DNA from: Sphingobium wenxiniae
GTDB lineage: Bacteria > Pseudomonadota > Alphaproteobacteria > Sphingomonadales > Sphingomonadaceae
Direction of reading: 5' to 3'
Length of the DNA: 64,000 nucleotides
NCBI RefSeq assembly: GCF_007830065.1
Contig: NZ_VLKK01000006.1
Span: 1-64,000, forward strand
This document shows, piece by piece, positions 57,610 to 64,000 of this stretch. The notes beneath the pieces are model-generated. The model worked only from the letters and a program-made list of their open reading frames with translations. It did no database searches and was not told the origin of the DNA. The translations under genes were made by a program, and so were the position numbers. The first letter of the stretch is position 1, and the number at the start of each line of letters is the position of its first letter.

Positions 57610-60171
57610 TCAGAAGCGATAGGTCAGGTTGAAGGTGAACATGCGCGGCTCGCCGATGAAATAGGCCAGCGTACCGATACGCGACGTCGATCCGTCGACG
57701 CCGCCGGTGATGTAGCGCTTGTTCGCAAGGTTGCGGACGTTGAAGGAGGCGTCAAACGGCTTGCCCATGACATTCTGCCAGGCGATATTCGCGCCCAGCA
57801 CCCAATAGCCCGGCACGAATTCGGCCGCGAGATGGGTCTGCGTTACGGCATCCCAGTTATTGTCCTGCAAATAGGTGCCGGATTGTCCATAATAGTCCAC
57901 GCTGGCCGACAGCGTGCCGTTGTCGTCAGGCAGGTCTTCATGCATCCGAAGTGTGGCGCCGCCGGAATGGGCGGACACGCCGCTGAACTTCGATTGGGTG
58001 TAATCGCCCGCGTCGCGGTAGAGGCCGTTATCCGGAACGATGAAGGATTTGAACTTGGGCTTGATGTACGAATAATAGCCCGTCAGCTCCAGGAAGGGCG
58101 TCGGTTCGAAGCGGGCCTCGACCTCCACGCCCTTGATCGTTGCGTTCGCCGCATTTGCCGTGACCGATTTGGAGCCGACCAGCGTGGTCAGGGCGCGCTG
58201 GATATCCTTATATTTGTTGTAATAGGCCGCGACGTTGAGGCCCGCGCGCATACCGTTGTCGAAGCGCCAGTTGCTCTTGAAGCCGACCTCGTAATCGGTC
58301 ACGGTTTCCGGATTGAACGGCGTCAGCACGGTCGGGTTCGTGGCCGACTGAAGCGTCGCCGAATGGTTGAAGCCACCCGAACGATAGCCCTTGCGCGTCA
58401 CGGCATAGACCAGCGTATCGGGGGTCGGGTGCCAGTCGACACTGGCCGTATAGGTCAGCTTCTTGAACTTGGCCGTGGCGGACAAAAGGCAGTTGTCGGG
58501 ATTGCCCGGCGTGTTGTTCGGCAGTGTCGTGGTGGGGCTGTCCTGCAACGCGCAGGTGGCGTCCACTCCGTCGGCGTCGATAATGCCGCCGCTCCAGGGG
58601 AAATAATCCCTCAGCGACGTGACGGTGCGGGCGTTGGTTTCCCGCTTGTCCCAGGTCTGGCGAAGACCGGCGGTGACCGATATGGTGGAAACCGGATGCC
58701 AGGTAAGCTGGCCGAAAATGGCGGTGCTCTGGTTGGCCGGCTCGTTCTGGGGAATGCCTATGCGCGGGGCATGGGAGATCGGCACGAAGTTGCTGGTGAT
58801 CTGCACGCCATGCTCGCGAAAGTAATATCCCCCCAGGATATAATCGAGCTTGCCGTCCATCATGCTGCCGAGCAGGTTCAATTCCTCGCTGATCTGGCGC
58901 TGCTCAACATAGTTGAACGAATAGAAGCCGACCGCCAGGCAGTTATAGCCGGACTGCGGACCGCAGACGATATTGCCGGCAGGCTGGGGAACGCCGTTCG
59001 GTCCCACCGGCAGCACGAGCCGCGACGCCGAAGCGTTGGTGGCGGTCGTGCCTGGGATAAAGTGGAAACCGGCAACACCGCCGATATTCGCGCTCTGATA
59101 GCTTTCCAGATAGCGATAGCCGAAGATGTTGCGCAGCGTCATGTCGTCGCTGATGTGCAATTCGGTCTTGTTGGTGACGGAGAAATTCTTGATGTCCACA
59201 TTATCGCCGTTGGGCAGCTGATACGGGCTGACGCCGCCGGATTCCCACCGCCCGAAGGAGGCAGCCTGTGCCCGGATCGCCGCGGTGTAGAGCGCATCGC
59301 CCTCCGGACTGCCGAAAAGCGTGAACAGGCCGGACGTCCCCACGCCCGGAAGGCCGATCGTCGAGGCAAACTGCTTGGAAAGCGCCCCAAGCTCCTTTTG
59401 GGTCGATCCCGCGACGATCAGCCAGTTTTCGATCGGTGCGCCGCCAGGGGCATAATGGACGGAAACGCGCCAGCCGTCGGTATGCGTGTCGCCATAATAG
59501 CGATCGTCGCTGATGTTGTGCATATAACCGTCGCGGCGGTTTATCTGCCCGGCGAGGCGGATCTGGAGATCGTCGGTGATCGGAATGTTGATCGCGCCTT
59601 CGACCTTGCGCGCCTGATAGTCGCCGATCGTGATCGATCCATAGCCGCCGAAGTCGTTCTGCGGCGTCTGCGAGGTGAAGAGGATCGCGCCGCCGGTCTG
59701 GTTCTTGCCGAACAAGGTGCCTTGCGGCCCCTTCAGGACCTGGACATTGGCGATGTCGAACAGGCTGGCGTTCAGGCCCTGCTGGCGCGGCACGACGACT
59801 TCGTCGATATAGACGCCGACCGACTGGTCAGACTGCATGAATTCGAGCTGCTGGCGCTGGCCGCGGATCAGGAAGTGCGGCGTGCTGTTGCCGAAGCCGG
59901 ACGAGCTTTGCTGCAGCGACGGAATCGCCTGGGTCAGCTGCGTCGGGCTGGTGATGCCCTTGGCCATCAGCGTTTCGGCGTTGATCACGCTGATGGCCGC
60001 CGGCACGTCCATGAGCCGCTCTTCCTTGCGGCGGGCAGTGACGACGATGGCGCCGGAATCGGCGGATGCCCCCTGATCCTGCATGGACTGTTCCGCCATG
60101 GCGGGCGACACGATCGCCAGCGTGCTGCATCCAAGCGCCAGCACGGCACTATAACGGCGTATATAGTTCAT
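57610..60171 (-). CDS. TonB-dependent outer-membrane receptor
   Basis: An 853-residue TonB-dependent transporter, larger than the first. The signal peptide (MNYIRRYSAVLALGCSTLAI...AMAE) is clear; the TonB box-like region is AIVVTARRKEERLMDVPAAIS, and the plug includes VEVLKGPQGTLF in the form VQVLKGPQGTLFGKNQTGGAI. The C-terminus ends in Phe (LTYRF). A double-Cys segment in the extracellular part (GNIVCGPQSGYNCLAVG, and CALQDSPTTTLPN...NCLLSATAKF) may form loop disulfides. It probably imports a substrate of the surrounding pathway. It lies last on the minus strand in this block, downstream of the SDR gene and a hairpin. Confidence 0.93.
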   Translation of the reverse strand: MNYIRRYSAVLALGCSTLAIVSPAMAEQSMQDQGASADSGAIVVTARRKEERLMDVPAAISVINAETLMAKGITSPTQLTQAIPSLQQSSSGFGNSTPHFLIRGQRQQLEFMQSDQSVGVYIDEVVVPRQQGLNASLFDIANVQVLKGPQGTLFGKNQTGGAILFTSQTPQNDFGGYGSITIGDYQARKVEGAINIPITDDLQIRLAGQINRRDGYMHNISDDRYYGDTHTDGWRVSVHYAPGGAPIENWLIVAGSTQKELGALSKQFASTIGLPGVGTSGLFTLFGSPEGDALYTAAIRAQAASFGRWESGGVSPYQLPNGDNVDIKNFSVTNKTELHISDDMTLRNIFGYRYLESYQSANIGGVAGFHFIPGTTATNASASRLVLPVGPNGVPQPAGNIVCGPQSGYNCLAVGFYSFNYVEQRQISEELNLLGSMMDGKLDYILGGYYFREHGVQITSNFVPISHAPRIGIPQNEPANQSTAIFGQLTWHPVSTISVTAGLRQTWDKRETNARTVTSLRDYFPWSGGIIDADGVDATCALQDSPTTTLPNNTPGNPDNCLLSATAKFKKLTYTASVDWHPTPDTLVYAVTRKGYRSGGFNHSATLQSATNPTVLTPFNPETVTDYEVGFKSNWRFDNGMRAGLNVAAYYNKYKDIQRALTTLVGSKSVTANAANATIKGVEVEARFEPTPFLELTGYYSYIKPKFKSFIVPDNGLYRDAGDYTQSKFSGVSAHSGGATLRMHEDLPDDNGTLSASVDYYGQSGTYLQDNNWDAVTQTHLAAEFVPGYWVLGANIAWQNVMGKPFDASFNVRNLANKRYITGGVDGSTSRIGTLAYFIGEPRMFTFNLTYRF

Positions 60172-60356
60172 ATTACCTCCCCTTTATCAAGGCTGCGCAA
60201 ATACGCATGGTTCCTGATGGCGTGTCGCTGTTCGACCTCAATCAAGAATGACTCTTGCCGAAACCGGCACAATGTTTGCTGAACTATAGGCAACCAAGTA
60301 AAATCGGTTCCCATATCATCAATATAATGGCTTAATACTAGCCATGATCGCAAAGA

Positions 60357-60378
60357 GGGGACGGCCCGCGCCGTCCCC
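60357..60378 (-). terminator. Hairpin after the SDR gene, upstream of the TonB receptor
   Basis: GGGGACGG - CCCGCG - CCGTCCCC is a perfect 8-bp stem. On the minus strand it is 42 bp past the SDR stop and is followed by TCTTTG. It separates the SDR transcript from the receptor gene, which has its own 180-bp upstream region. Confidence 0.65.
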
Positions 60379-60419
60379 CGGATGTTAATGCTGCGAAAGG
60401 AGTGCTCCTTCCCTTTCGT

Positions 60420-61250
60420 TCATGCCGCAGCGTCTCCCGCATAGGCGACATTGGCCGACGGCGGCGGCGTGAAACTCTGTTCCTTCCAGCCCATCAGTGC
60501 GCCGGCCATCCAGCCGCCATCGACCGGAAGGGTCTGGCCATTCACATAGCTGCCCAGATCGGACGCCATGAACAGCACCGCCTTGGCGATTTCGTCCGGC
60601 TTGCCCATGCGTTCGAGCGCGATGCGGTTGCGCGCTTCCTCCAGCCGTTCCGGGGTGGCCTGGACACGCGCGGTTTCGGTCGATCCCGGCGCGACCGCAT
60701 TGACGCGGATGAGCGGCCCCCATTCGCACGCCATGCTCCGCACGAGGTTCTGCATGCCGGCCTTCGCTGCGCCGTAGTGGCCATGCATGGGAGCCGACGT
60801 CAGGCCGCTGACCGAGCAGACGGAAACGATCGCTCCCTTGCGCTGGCCGGCGATCATCGAGCGTGCCGCCGCCGTTGCGGCCAGAAAGAAACCTTTGAGG
60901 TTGAGATCGACGATGCGATCCCACTCCTCCTCCGGCATATCGACCAGCTTGCTCCAGCCGGCCATGCCGATGACGTTGACCATCACGTCAAGCGGGGCGA
61001 GGGCGGCTTCCGCTTCCCGCGTTGCCCGTTCGACCGCCTCCTTTTCGACGACATTCGCCGACAACGCGACGGACCGGCGACCGAGCGCGGCAATGCGGTC
61101 GGCCACTTTCCTCGCGCGGTCCATCTCCACATCCACGATCGCGACGTCGCAGCCCGCTTCGGCCAGGCGAAGCGCCGATGCCTCGCCCATCCCCTGGCCG
61201 CCGCCCCAAACGATCGCGGTGCGACCCTGAAGGCCAAATATGTCCTGCAT
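60420..61250 (-). CDS. Short-chain dehydrogenase/reductase
   Basis: A 276-residue SDR. The cofactor loop is GGGQGMGEASALRLAEAG (Met replacing Ile in GIG), VDVEMD suggests NAD, NVIG replaces NNAG, and the catalytic Tyr is in GHYGAAK (YGAAK). It ends TLPVDGGWMAGALMGWK. It probably acts on a hydroxyl or ketone of the pathway. An operator-like module lies about 280 bp upstream (61527-61567), next to the iclR gene. The 335-bp gap upstream suggests separate control. Confidence 0.9.
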   Translation of the reverse strand: MQDIFGLQGRTAIVWGGGQGMGEASALRLAEAGCDVAIVDVEMDRARKVADRIAALGRRSVALSANVVEKEAVERATREAEAALAPLDVMVNVIGMAGWSKLVDMPEEEWDRIVDLNLKGFFLAATAAARSMIAGQRKGAIVSVCSVSGLTSAPMHGHYGAAKAGMQNLVRSMACEWGPLIRVNAVAPGSTETARVQATPERLEEARNRIALERMGKPDEIAKAVLFMASDLGSYVNGQTLPVDGGWMAGALMGWKEQSFTPPPSANVAYAGDAAA

Positions 61251-61585
61251 TCTCGGTCCTCTCTTCAGTTATCGGCGCTGCCTGTCAGACGGTCTTCCTG
61301 CCGCTCTGAGTCGCCGCGCCCCGATTGTGTCGACGCGATTGCCGTGAGGATGGAAGACGCGCCAGGCACGGACGAACGCGCCCATCCGGCATTCGAGCAC
61401 ATCGATCTCGCAGAGCACATTCGGCATCCCCACCCGTCTACTTTCCATGGCCACACTGTCGCGACGTTGGCGGATGAATCGGCGCTGGCGCCGTCAGAAG
61501 TCAATGAAAGCCGCCATGATCCCGATCAAATACTTGTGAGAGGCAATTTTTCCGTAGTGATGGAAAATCCTGTCCCGGCCGCTGA
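61251..61585. other. 335-bp region upstream of the SDR gene
   Basis: No convincing gene lies here. It carries the operator-like module at 61527-61567 near the iclR end. The rest is ordinary GC-rich sequence with no obvious promoter. It probably contains the SDR promoter and a long leader. Confidence 0.5.
61527..61567 (-). promoter_or_regulatory. Operator-like module, copy 2 (shared with 38567-38607)
   Basis: Plus strand: CAAATAC (61527-61533), 14 bp, then TTTTCC-GTAGTGAT-GGAAAA (61548-61567), an inverted repeat with 6-bp perfect arms. It matches the copy at 38567-38607 with identical spacing and 27 of 41 identical bases. It is 19 bp 3' of the iclR stop and upstream of the SDR gene. It is the best candidate for a shared control site in this region. 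Confidence 0.65.
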
Positions 61586-62371
61586 TCAGGGCATCAATAT
61601 TTCGGCGACGCACCGGCGCATGAGCGCGGCCAGTTCCGCCTCATGCGATCTGATTCTCCTGGTCGGCCCGGCAAAGCCCAGAACGATTCCGACATCGGCA
61701 TCGCAGGGGGGCAGCGCCATGGCGATGGACCAGTTGTCGGTTTCTACGCCGATCCCTCCGGAGGCATGGCCGCGGACGCGGATCGCCTGGACCTCCTCCA
61801 TGATGCCGGGAACCCTGTCTTGACGGTCGCGGCGATGACGATCGAGATATTCGATGATCTGCCGGATATCGCCGTCGGCCCGCGAGGCGAGATAGGCACC
61901 TCCCAGGGCAGAGCCGATCAGCGGCACCTTCACGCCCTTGGGCGCCGCGTGGGGACTGTTCACCGGCTGCACGATATCGACGACCTGCATCTGATCTTCC
62001 TGCCGAACCGCCAATGTCACAATCTCGCCCGACCGGCTGTGGACGAGATTGAGCAGGCGATAGAGCCGTTCGCCGCCATAATAATCGCCGGTGAGCCAGC
62101 CGCCGAAGCGCACGAGGCGGGGAGAAGGGCGGTAGAGCTTCCTGGCCGCCTCAAAGATGAGATAGCCGGAATCGACCATGGTCTTGAGCAACTGATCGGT
62201 GCTGGAGCTATGCCAGCCGAAGGCATGGCTGATTTCGGTGGCGCGCAGGGGCCGCTTCATCCCCGCGAAATATTCCAGTACTTCGAGCGCCCGCGTCGCC
62301 GACTTGGCGAGATTGCGACGCGTGCCGGGCAGGCTGATCCGCGAATCGGCGGGATGAACATCGTCGGTCAT
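61586..62371 (-). CDS. IclR family transcriptional regulator
   Basis: A 261-residue IclR regulator. The HTH region is RRNLAKSATRALEVLEYFAGMKRPLRATEISHAFGWHSSSTDQLLKTMVDSGYLIF. The effector domain contains RLVRFGGWLTGDYYGGERLYRLLNLVHSRSGEIVTLAVRQEDQMQVVDIVQP. It is a close paralogue of the IclR at 30719-31498. It lies 2 bp downstream of the alpha/beta hydrolase gene and is co-transcribed with it; the operator-like module follows 19 bp later. It probably controls the SDR and perhaps the TonB receptor. Confidence 0.9.
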   Translation of the reverse strand: MTDDVHPADSRISLPGTRRNLAKSATRALEVLEYFAGMKRPLRATEISHAFGWHSSSTDQLLKTMVDSGYLIFEAARKLYRPSPRLVRFGGWLTGDYYGGERLYRLLNLVHSRSGEIVTLAVRQEDQMQVVDIVQPVNSPHAAPKGVKVPLIGSALGGAYLASRADGDIRQIIEYLDRHRRDRQDRVPGIMEEVQAIRVRGHASGGIGVETDNWSIAMALPPCDADVGIVLGFAGPTRRIRSHEAELAALMRRCVAEILMP

Positions 62372-62373
62372 GA

Positions 62374-63282
62374 TCAGGATTGCGGGTCAGCGATCAGCCC
62401 GGTCCCGTTGAGCCGCTCGCGCATGAAACGGGTGATCGCCGAAAGGCTGCGCGCGCTGCTCGGCAGGTCCGGGAAGAGCGTCGGGGAAACATGCTGCATG
62501 TGGGGAATGACAGACAGTTCGACACCGATATGCTGCGCGGCAAGTCGTGCAGCAAAATCGATGCTGTCCTGGATCAGCACCTCTGCGCTGCCCGCGATGA
62601 TGAGCGTTGACGGCATTCCGTCAAGCGCCCCGGCGAGCAGGGGAGAGGCCAACGGGGCGTCGGCGGGCAGGCCTTGGAGATAGCTGTTCGCTGCGTCCTG
62701 GGCGGACTCCCGCGAAAAAAGGCGGTCGCTCGGCGCGCATCGCTCGAACGAGTCGGCGCAGACGCGCAGGTCGAGCCAGGGCGAAAGCAGCACCGCGCCC
62801 CTGAGGGAGGGCAGGCTTTCCCCGAACGCGATGCAGCATGCCGCTGCCAGACCGCCTCCGGCGGAATCGCCGCCGATCATCATCGGCACGTCCGGCGCCT
62901 CCGCGGCGACGGCATCGATCACGGCGGCAGCGTCGTGCAGCGCGGCCGGATAGGGATTTTCGGGCGCCAGCGCATAGGCCGGTGCAATAACGCGGCAGCC
63001 GCCGTCCGCCGCCAGCCGCGACAGGAACCCCGCCATGCGGTCCGGGCCGCCCAGCCGATAGCCGCCGCCATGGAAATAGATCATGCCGCCCAGCGCCGGT
63101 TGGCGCGGGCTGGCCACGATGCAGCGCACACCGCCTACCGTCCGTTCGGCGACCATCGCGCCCTCCGCCAGCGTATAGGGAGAAACGGCGCCCGCGATCG
63201 CATCGCGCGTTTCGACCAGCGCGGCCGGCGCGGGCCTGCCGGTCCGGCGAGGGTCGAGGGGATAGCGGGAACGCAACGCCAT
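62374..63282 (-). CDS. HSL-type alpha/beta hydrolase (esterase)
   Basis: A 302-residue esterase of the hormone-sensitive lipase family. HGGG (71-74) forms the oxyanion hole, GDSAGG has nucleophile S140, and the acid is in the DG-x-PS region (GALDGMPSTLIIAGSAEVLIQDS); the His is in SVIPHMQHVSP. It hydrolyses esters, such as the lactone or ester product expected from a Baeyer-Villiger enzyme. No signal peptide is visible; it is cytoplasmic. I chose the ATG at 63282 because GAAGGA lies about 10 nt upstream; an ATG at 63348 would add 22 residues. It is the first gene of the hydrolase-IclR operon. Confidence 0.92.
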   Translation of the reverse strand: MALRSRYPLDPRRTGRPAPAALVETRDAIAGAVSPYTLAEGAMVAERTVGGVRCIVASPRQPALGGMIYFHGGGYRLGGPDRMAGFLSRLAADGGCRVIAPAYALAPENPYPAALHDAAAVIDAVAAEAPDVPMMIGGDSAGGGLAAACCIAFGESLPSLRGAVLLSPWLDLRVCADSFERCAPSDRLFSRESAQDAANSYLQGLPADAPLASPLLAGALDGMPSTLIIAGSAEVLIQDSIDFAARLAAQHIGVELSVIPHMQHVSPTLFPDLPSSARSLSAITRFMRERLNGTGLIADPQS

Positions 63283-63383
63283 GGTGCAATCTTCCTTCAA
63301 TCTTCCGGCTGCATTGGCAGCATGCCCAGCCATGATCGGCAGCGCCATTGACGAGCCGATAAATAATCCGTCTGTGATGCTCT

Positions 63384-63419
63384 AATTACAACGACTGCCT
63401 TAATTGTAACAACTGCCTT
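63384..63419. promoter_or_regulatory. Tandem 18-bp direct repeats containing an inverted TTACAA/TTGTAA pair
   Basis: AATTACAACGACTGCCTT (63384-63401) is followed directly by AATTGTAACAACTGCCTT (63402-63419), 14 of 18 bases the same. Within them, TTACAA (63386-63391) and TTGTAA (63404-63409) form an inverted pair with a 12-bp spacer. It lies in the divergent gap between the hydrolase and the transporter gene and is probably a regulator-binding site. Confidence 0.6.
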
Positions 63420-63468
63420 ATTGCTCTCCATAGCACATATAGCTTCGACGGTTTGTGAGAGGATGAGG

Positions 63469-64000
63469 ATGACGGCCGCCAATATCAGCGCGAAAAACCT
63501 GGCTCTCCTGACGGCGGTCGCGGCCCCGCTCGCATCGCTGTCGCTGTCGCTGACGACCATCCTGCCCCAGGACCTGACGCGCAATCATGGCGTCACGCTG
63601 GCGCAGGCCGGCTTCGCCTTCATGATCATCCGCCTCGCCGATATCGCCATCGACCCGTTCCTGGGGAGTCTCATGGATCGCACGCGATCGCGGCTGGGGC
63701 GCTATCAGATCTGGATATTGGGCGGCAGCCTTCCCTTGGGCGTCGGCGTGCTACTCTGCTTCTTCCCGCCCGCGCAGGTCAGCTTCCCCTATCTCATCTT
63801 CGCGCTGGCGACGGCCTATCTGGGCTTTTCCATCATGGCGCTATCGCACCTGGCCCTGTGCGCGGCGCAGACCGACGACTATGCGGCGCGCGGCAAGGTC
63901 TTCGCATGGTGGCAGGTCTATACGACGATCGGACTCCTTGTCGCGATGCTGTTGCCCAAGCTGCTGGACGGAAGGCTGGGCTTGGATCTGGTGCAGTGGA
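63469..64000 (+). CDS. MFS/GPH-type transporter, N-terminal part (continues beyond window)
   Basis: About 177 residues of a membrane carrier are visible, beginning MTAANISAKNLALLTAVAAP and including SLTTILPQDLTRNHGVTLAQAGFAFMIIRLADIAIDPFLGSLMDRTRSRLGRYQ. The motif DPFLGSLMDRTRSRLGRYQ is typical of glycoside-pentoside-hexuronide (GPH/MelB-like) carriers. About five hydrophobic segments are seen. It would import an organic substrate with a cation. I chose the ATG at 63469 (GAGAGGA 5 nt upstream); an ATG at 63463 is too close to the ribosome binding site. The gene is cut at position 64000. It is divergent from the hydrolase. Confidence 0.85.
   Translation, partial: MTAANISAKNLALLTAVAAPLASLSLSLTTILPQDLTRNHGVTLAQAGFAFMIIRLADIAIDPFLGSLMDRTRSRLGRYQIWILGGSLPLGVGVLLCFFPPAQVSFPYLIFALATAYLGFSIMALSHLALCAAQTDDYAARGKVFAWWQVYTTIGLLVAMLLPKLLDGRLGLDLVQW

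Noticed and set aside
60198..60222. CAAATAC followed by GGTTCCTGATGG upstream of the second TonB receptor, as a possible third copy of the 41-bp module
   Set aside because: CAAATAC is present, but the spacing to TTCC is wrong and there is no GGAAA arm.
57406..60282. Very long open frame (about 958 codons) on the plus strand opposite the second TonB receptor
   Set aside because: Antisense shadow of a high-GC gene; no family-like sequence, and the reverse strand has a signal peptide, TonB box, plug motifs and terminal Phe.
63367..63383. TCCGTCTGTGATG near the carrier gene resembles part of the module TCCGTAGTGATGG
   Set aside because: It needs a one-base gap and lacks both repeat arms; chance similarity is likely.
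1..64000. tRNA, rRNA or CRISPR arrays
   Set aside because: Intergenic regions were read for cloverleaf-like or regularly spaced repeats; none was found. A tRNA scan and CRISPR search would be needed to exclude them fully.

Overview
The window looks like a sphingomonad (Alphaproteobacteria, Sphingobium/Novosphingobium/Sphingomonas type). The evidence is a high-GC genome, divK, rpmG and a bolA - J-domain - cobS/cobT neighbourhood of alphaproteobacterial type, two large TonB-dependent receptors, and an unusually dense set of CoA-dependent and oxygenase catabolic genes controlled by IclR, LysR and GlxA-type regulators. Genus and species cannot be fixed from the sequence alone.

Layout. (1) 1-8.6 kb: the 5' end of an IS1380-type transposase abuts the surviving C-terminal half of a Rieske oxygenase alpha subunit. 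A plus-strand cluster follows: TonB-dependent receptor, 3-ketosteroid-delta1-dehydrogenase-like flavoprotein, E1-alpha and E1-beta of a 2-oxoacid dehydrogenase, a stand-alone lipoyl-domain miniprotein, an NmrA-type reductase and a SnoaL-like protein. No E2 or E3 gene is present. (2) 8.7-16.6 kb: a beta-oxidation block with a FadB-like fusion, a pair of overlapping acyl-CoA dehydrogenase genes, SDR, thioesterase, divergent crotonase and a SnoaL-like protein. (3) 16.6-30.7 kb: mostly housekeeping genes: pirin, BolA, J-domain protein, CobS-OsmC-CobT, a Gre-like factor, Dps, a GDT1-like membrane protein, rpmG, divK, DUF3572, HAD, RidA, GDPD, FemAB-like acyltransferase, aldo/keto reductase and a DMT exporter. 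(4) 30.7-64 kb: a catabolic region made of several short operons. They include an IclR/LLM/SDR/SDR group, a zinc alcohol dehydrogenase, a HAPMO-like Baeyer-Villiger monooxygenase with its own IclR and an APH-fold kinase, an MFS carrier with a PF10118 protein, an amidohydrolase, an aldehyde dehydrogenase and an SDR. Further on are a LysR/MDR pair, MaoC, GlxA, a Rieske oxygenase, and an SDR - CaiB - thiolase-like - DUF35 - APH kinase operon. The block closes with a second TonB-dependent receptor, SDR, IclR, an HSL-type hydrolase and the start of a second carrier.

How the genes fit together (inference). The content suits outer-membrane uptake and stepwise degradation of a hydrophobic cyclic substrate such as a steroid, terpenoid or alicyclic ketone. 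Oxygenases and dehydrogenases open the ring. CoA activation or transfer follows, then beta-oxidation, and a retro-aldol cut by the thiolase-like/DUF35 pair. The substrate itself cannot be read from the sequence.

The most interesting items are a 41-bp regulatory module repeated with identical internal spacing at 38567-38607 and 61527-61567, each copy just 3' of an iclR gene; the E1-alpha/E1-beta/lipoyl-miniprotein set lacking E2; the thiolase-like protein in which the usual catalytic His is replaced by Tyr, paired with a DUF35 protein; two APH-fold kinases inside catabolic operons; and a crotonase lacking the usual glutamates. No tRNA, rRNA or CRISPR array was found by reading.
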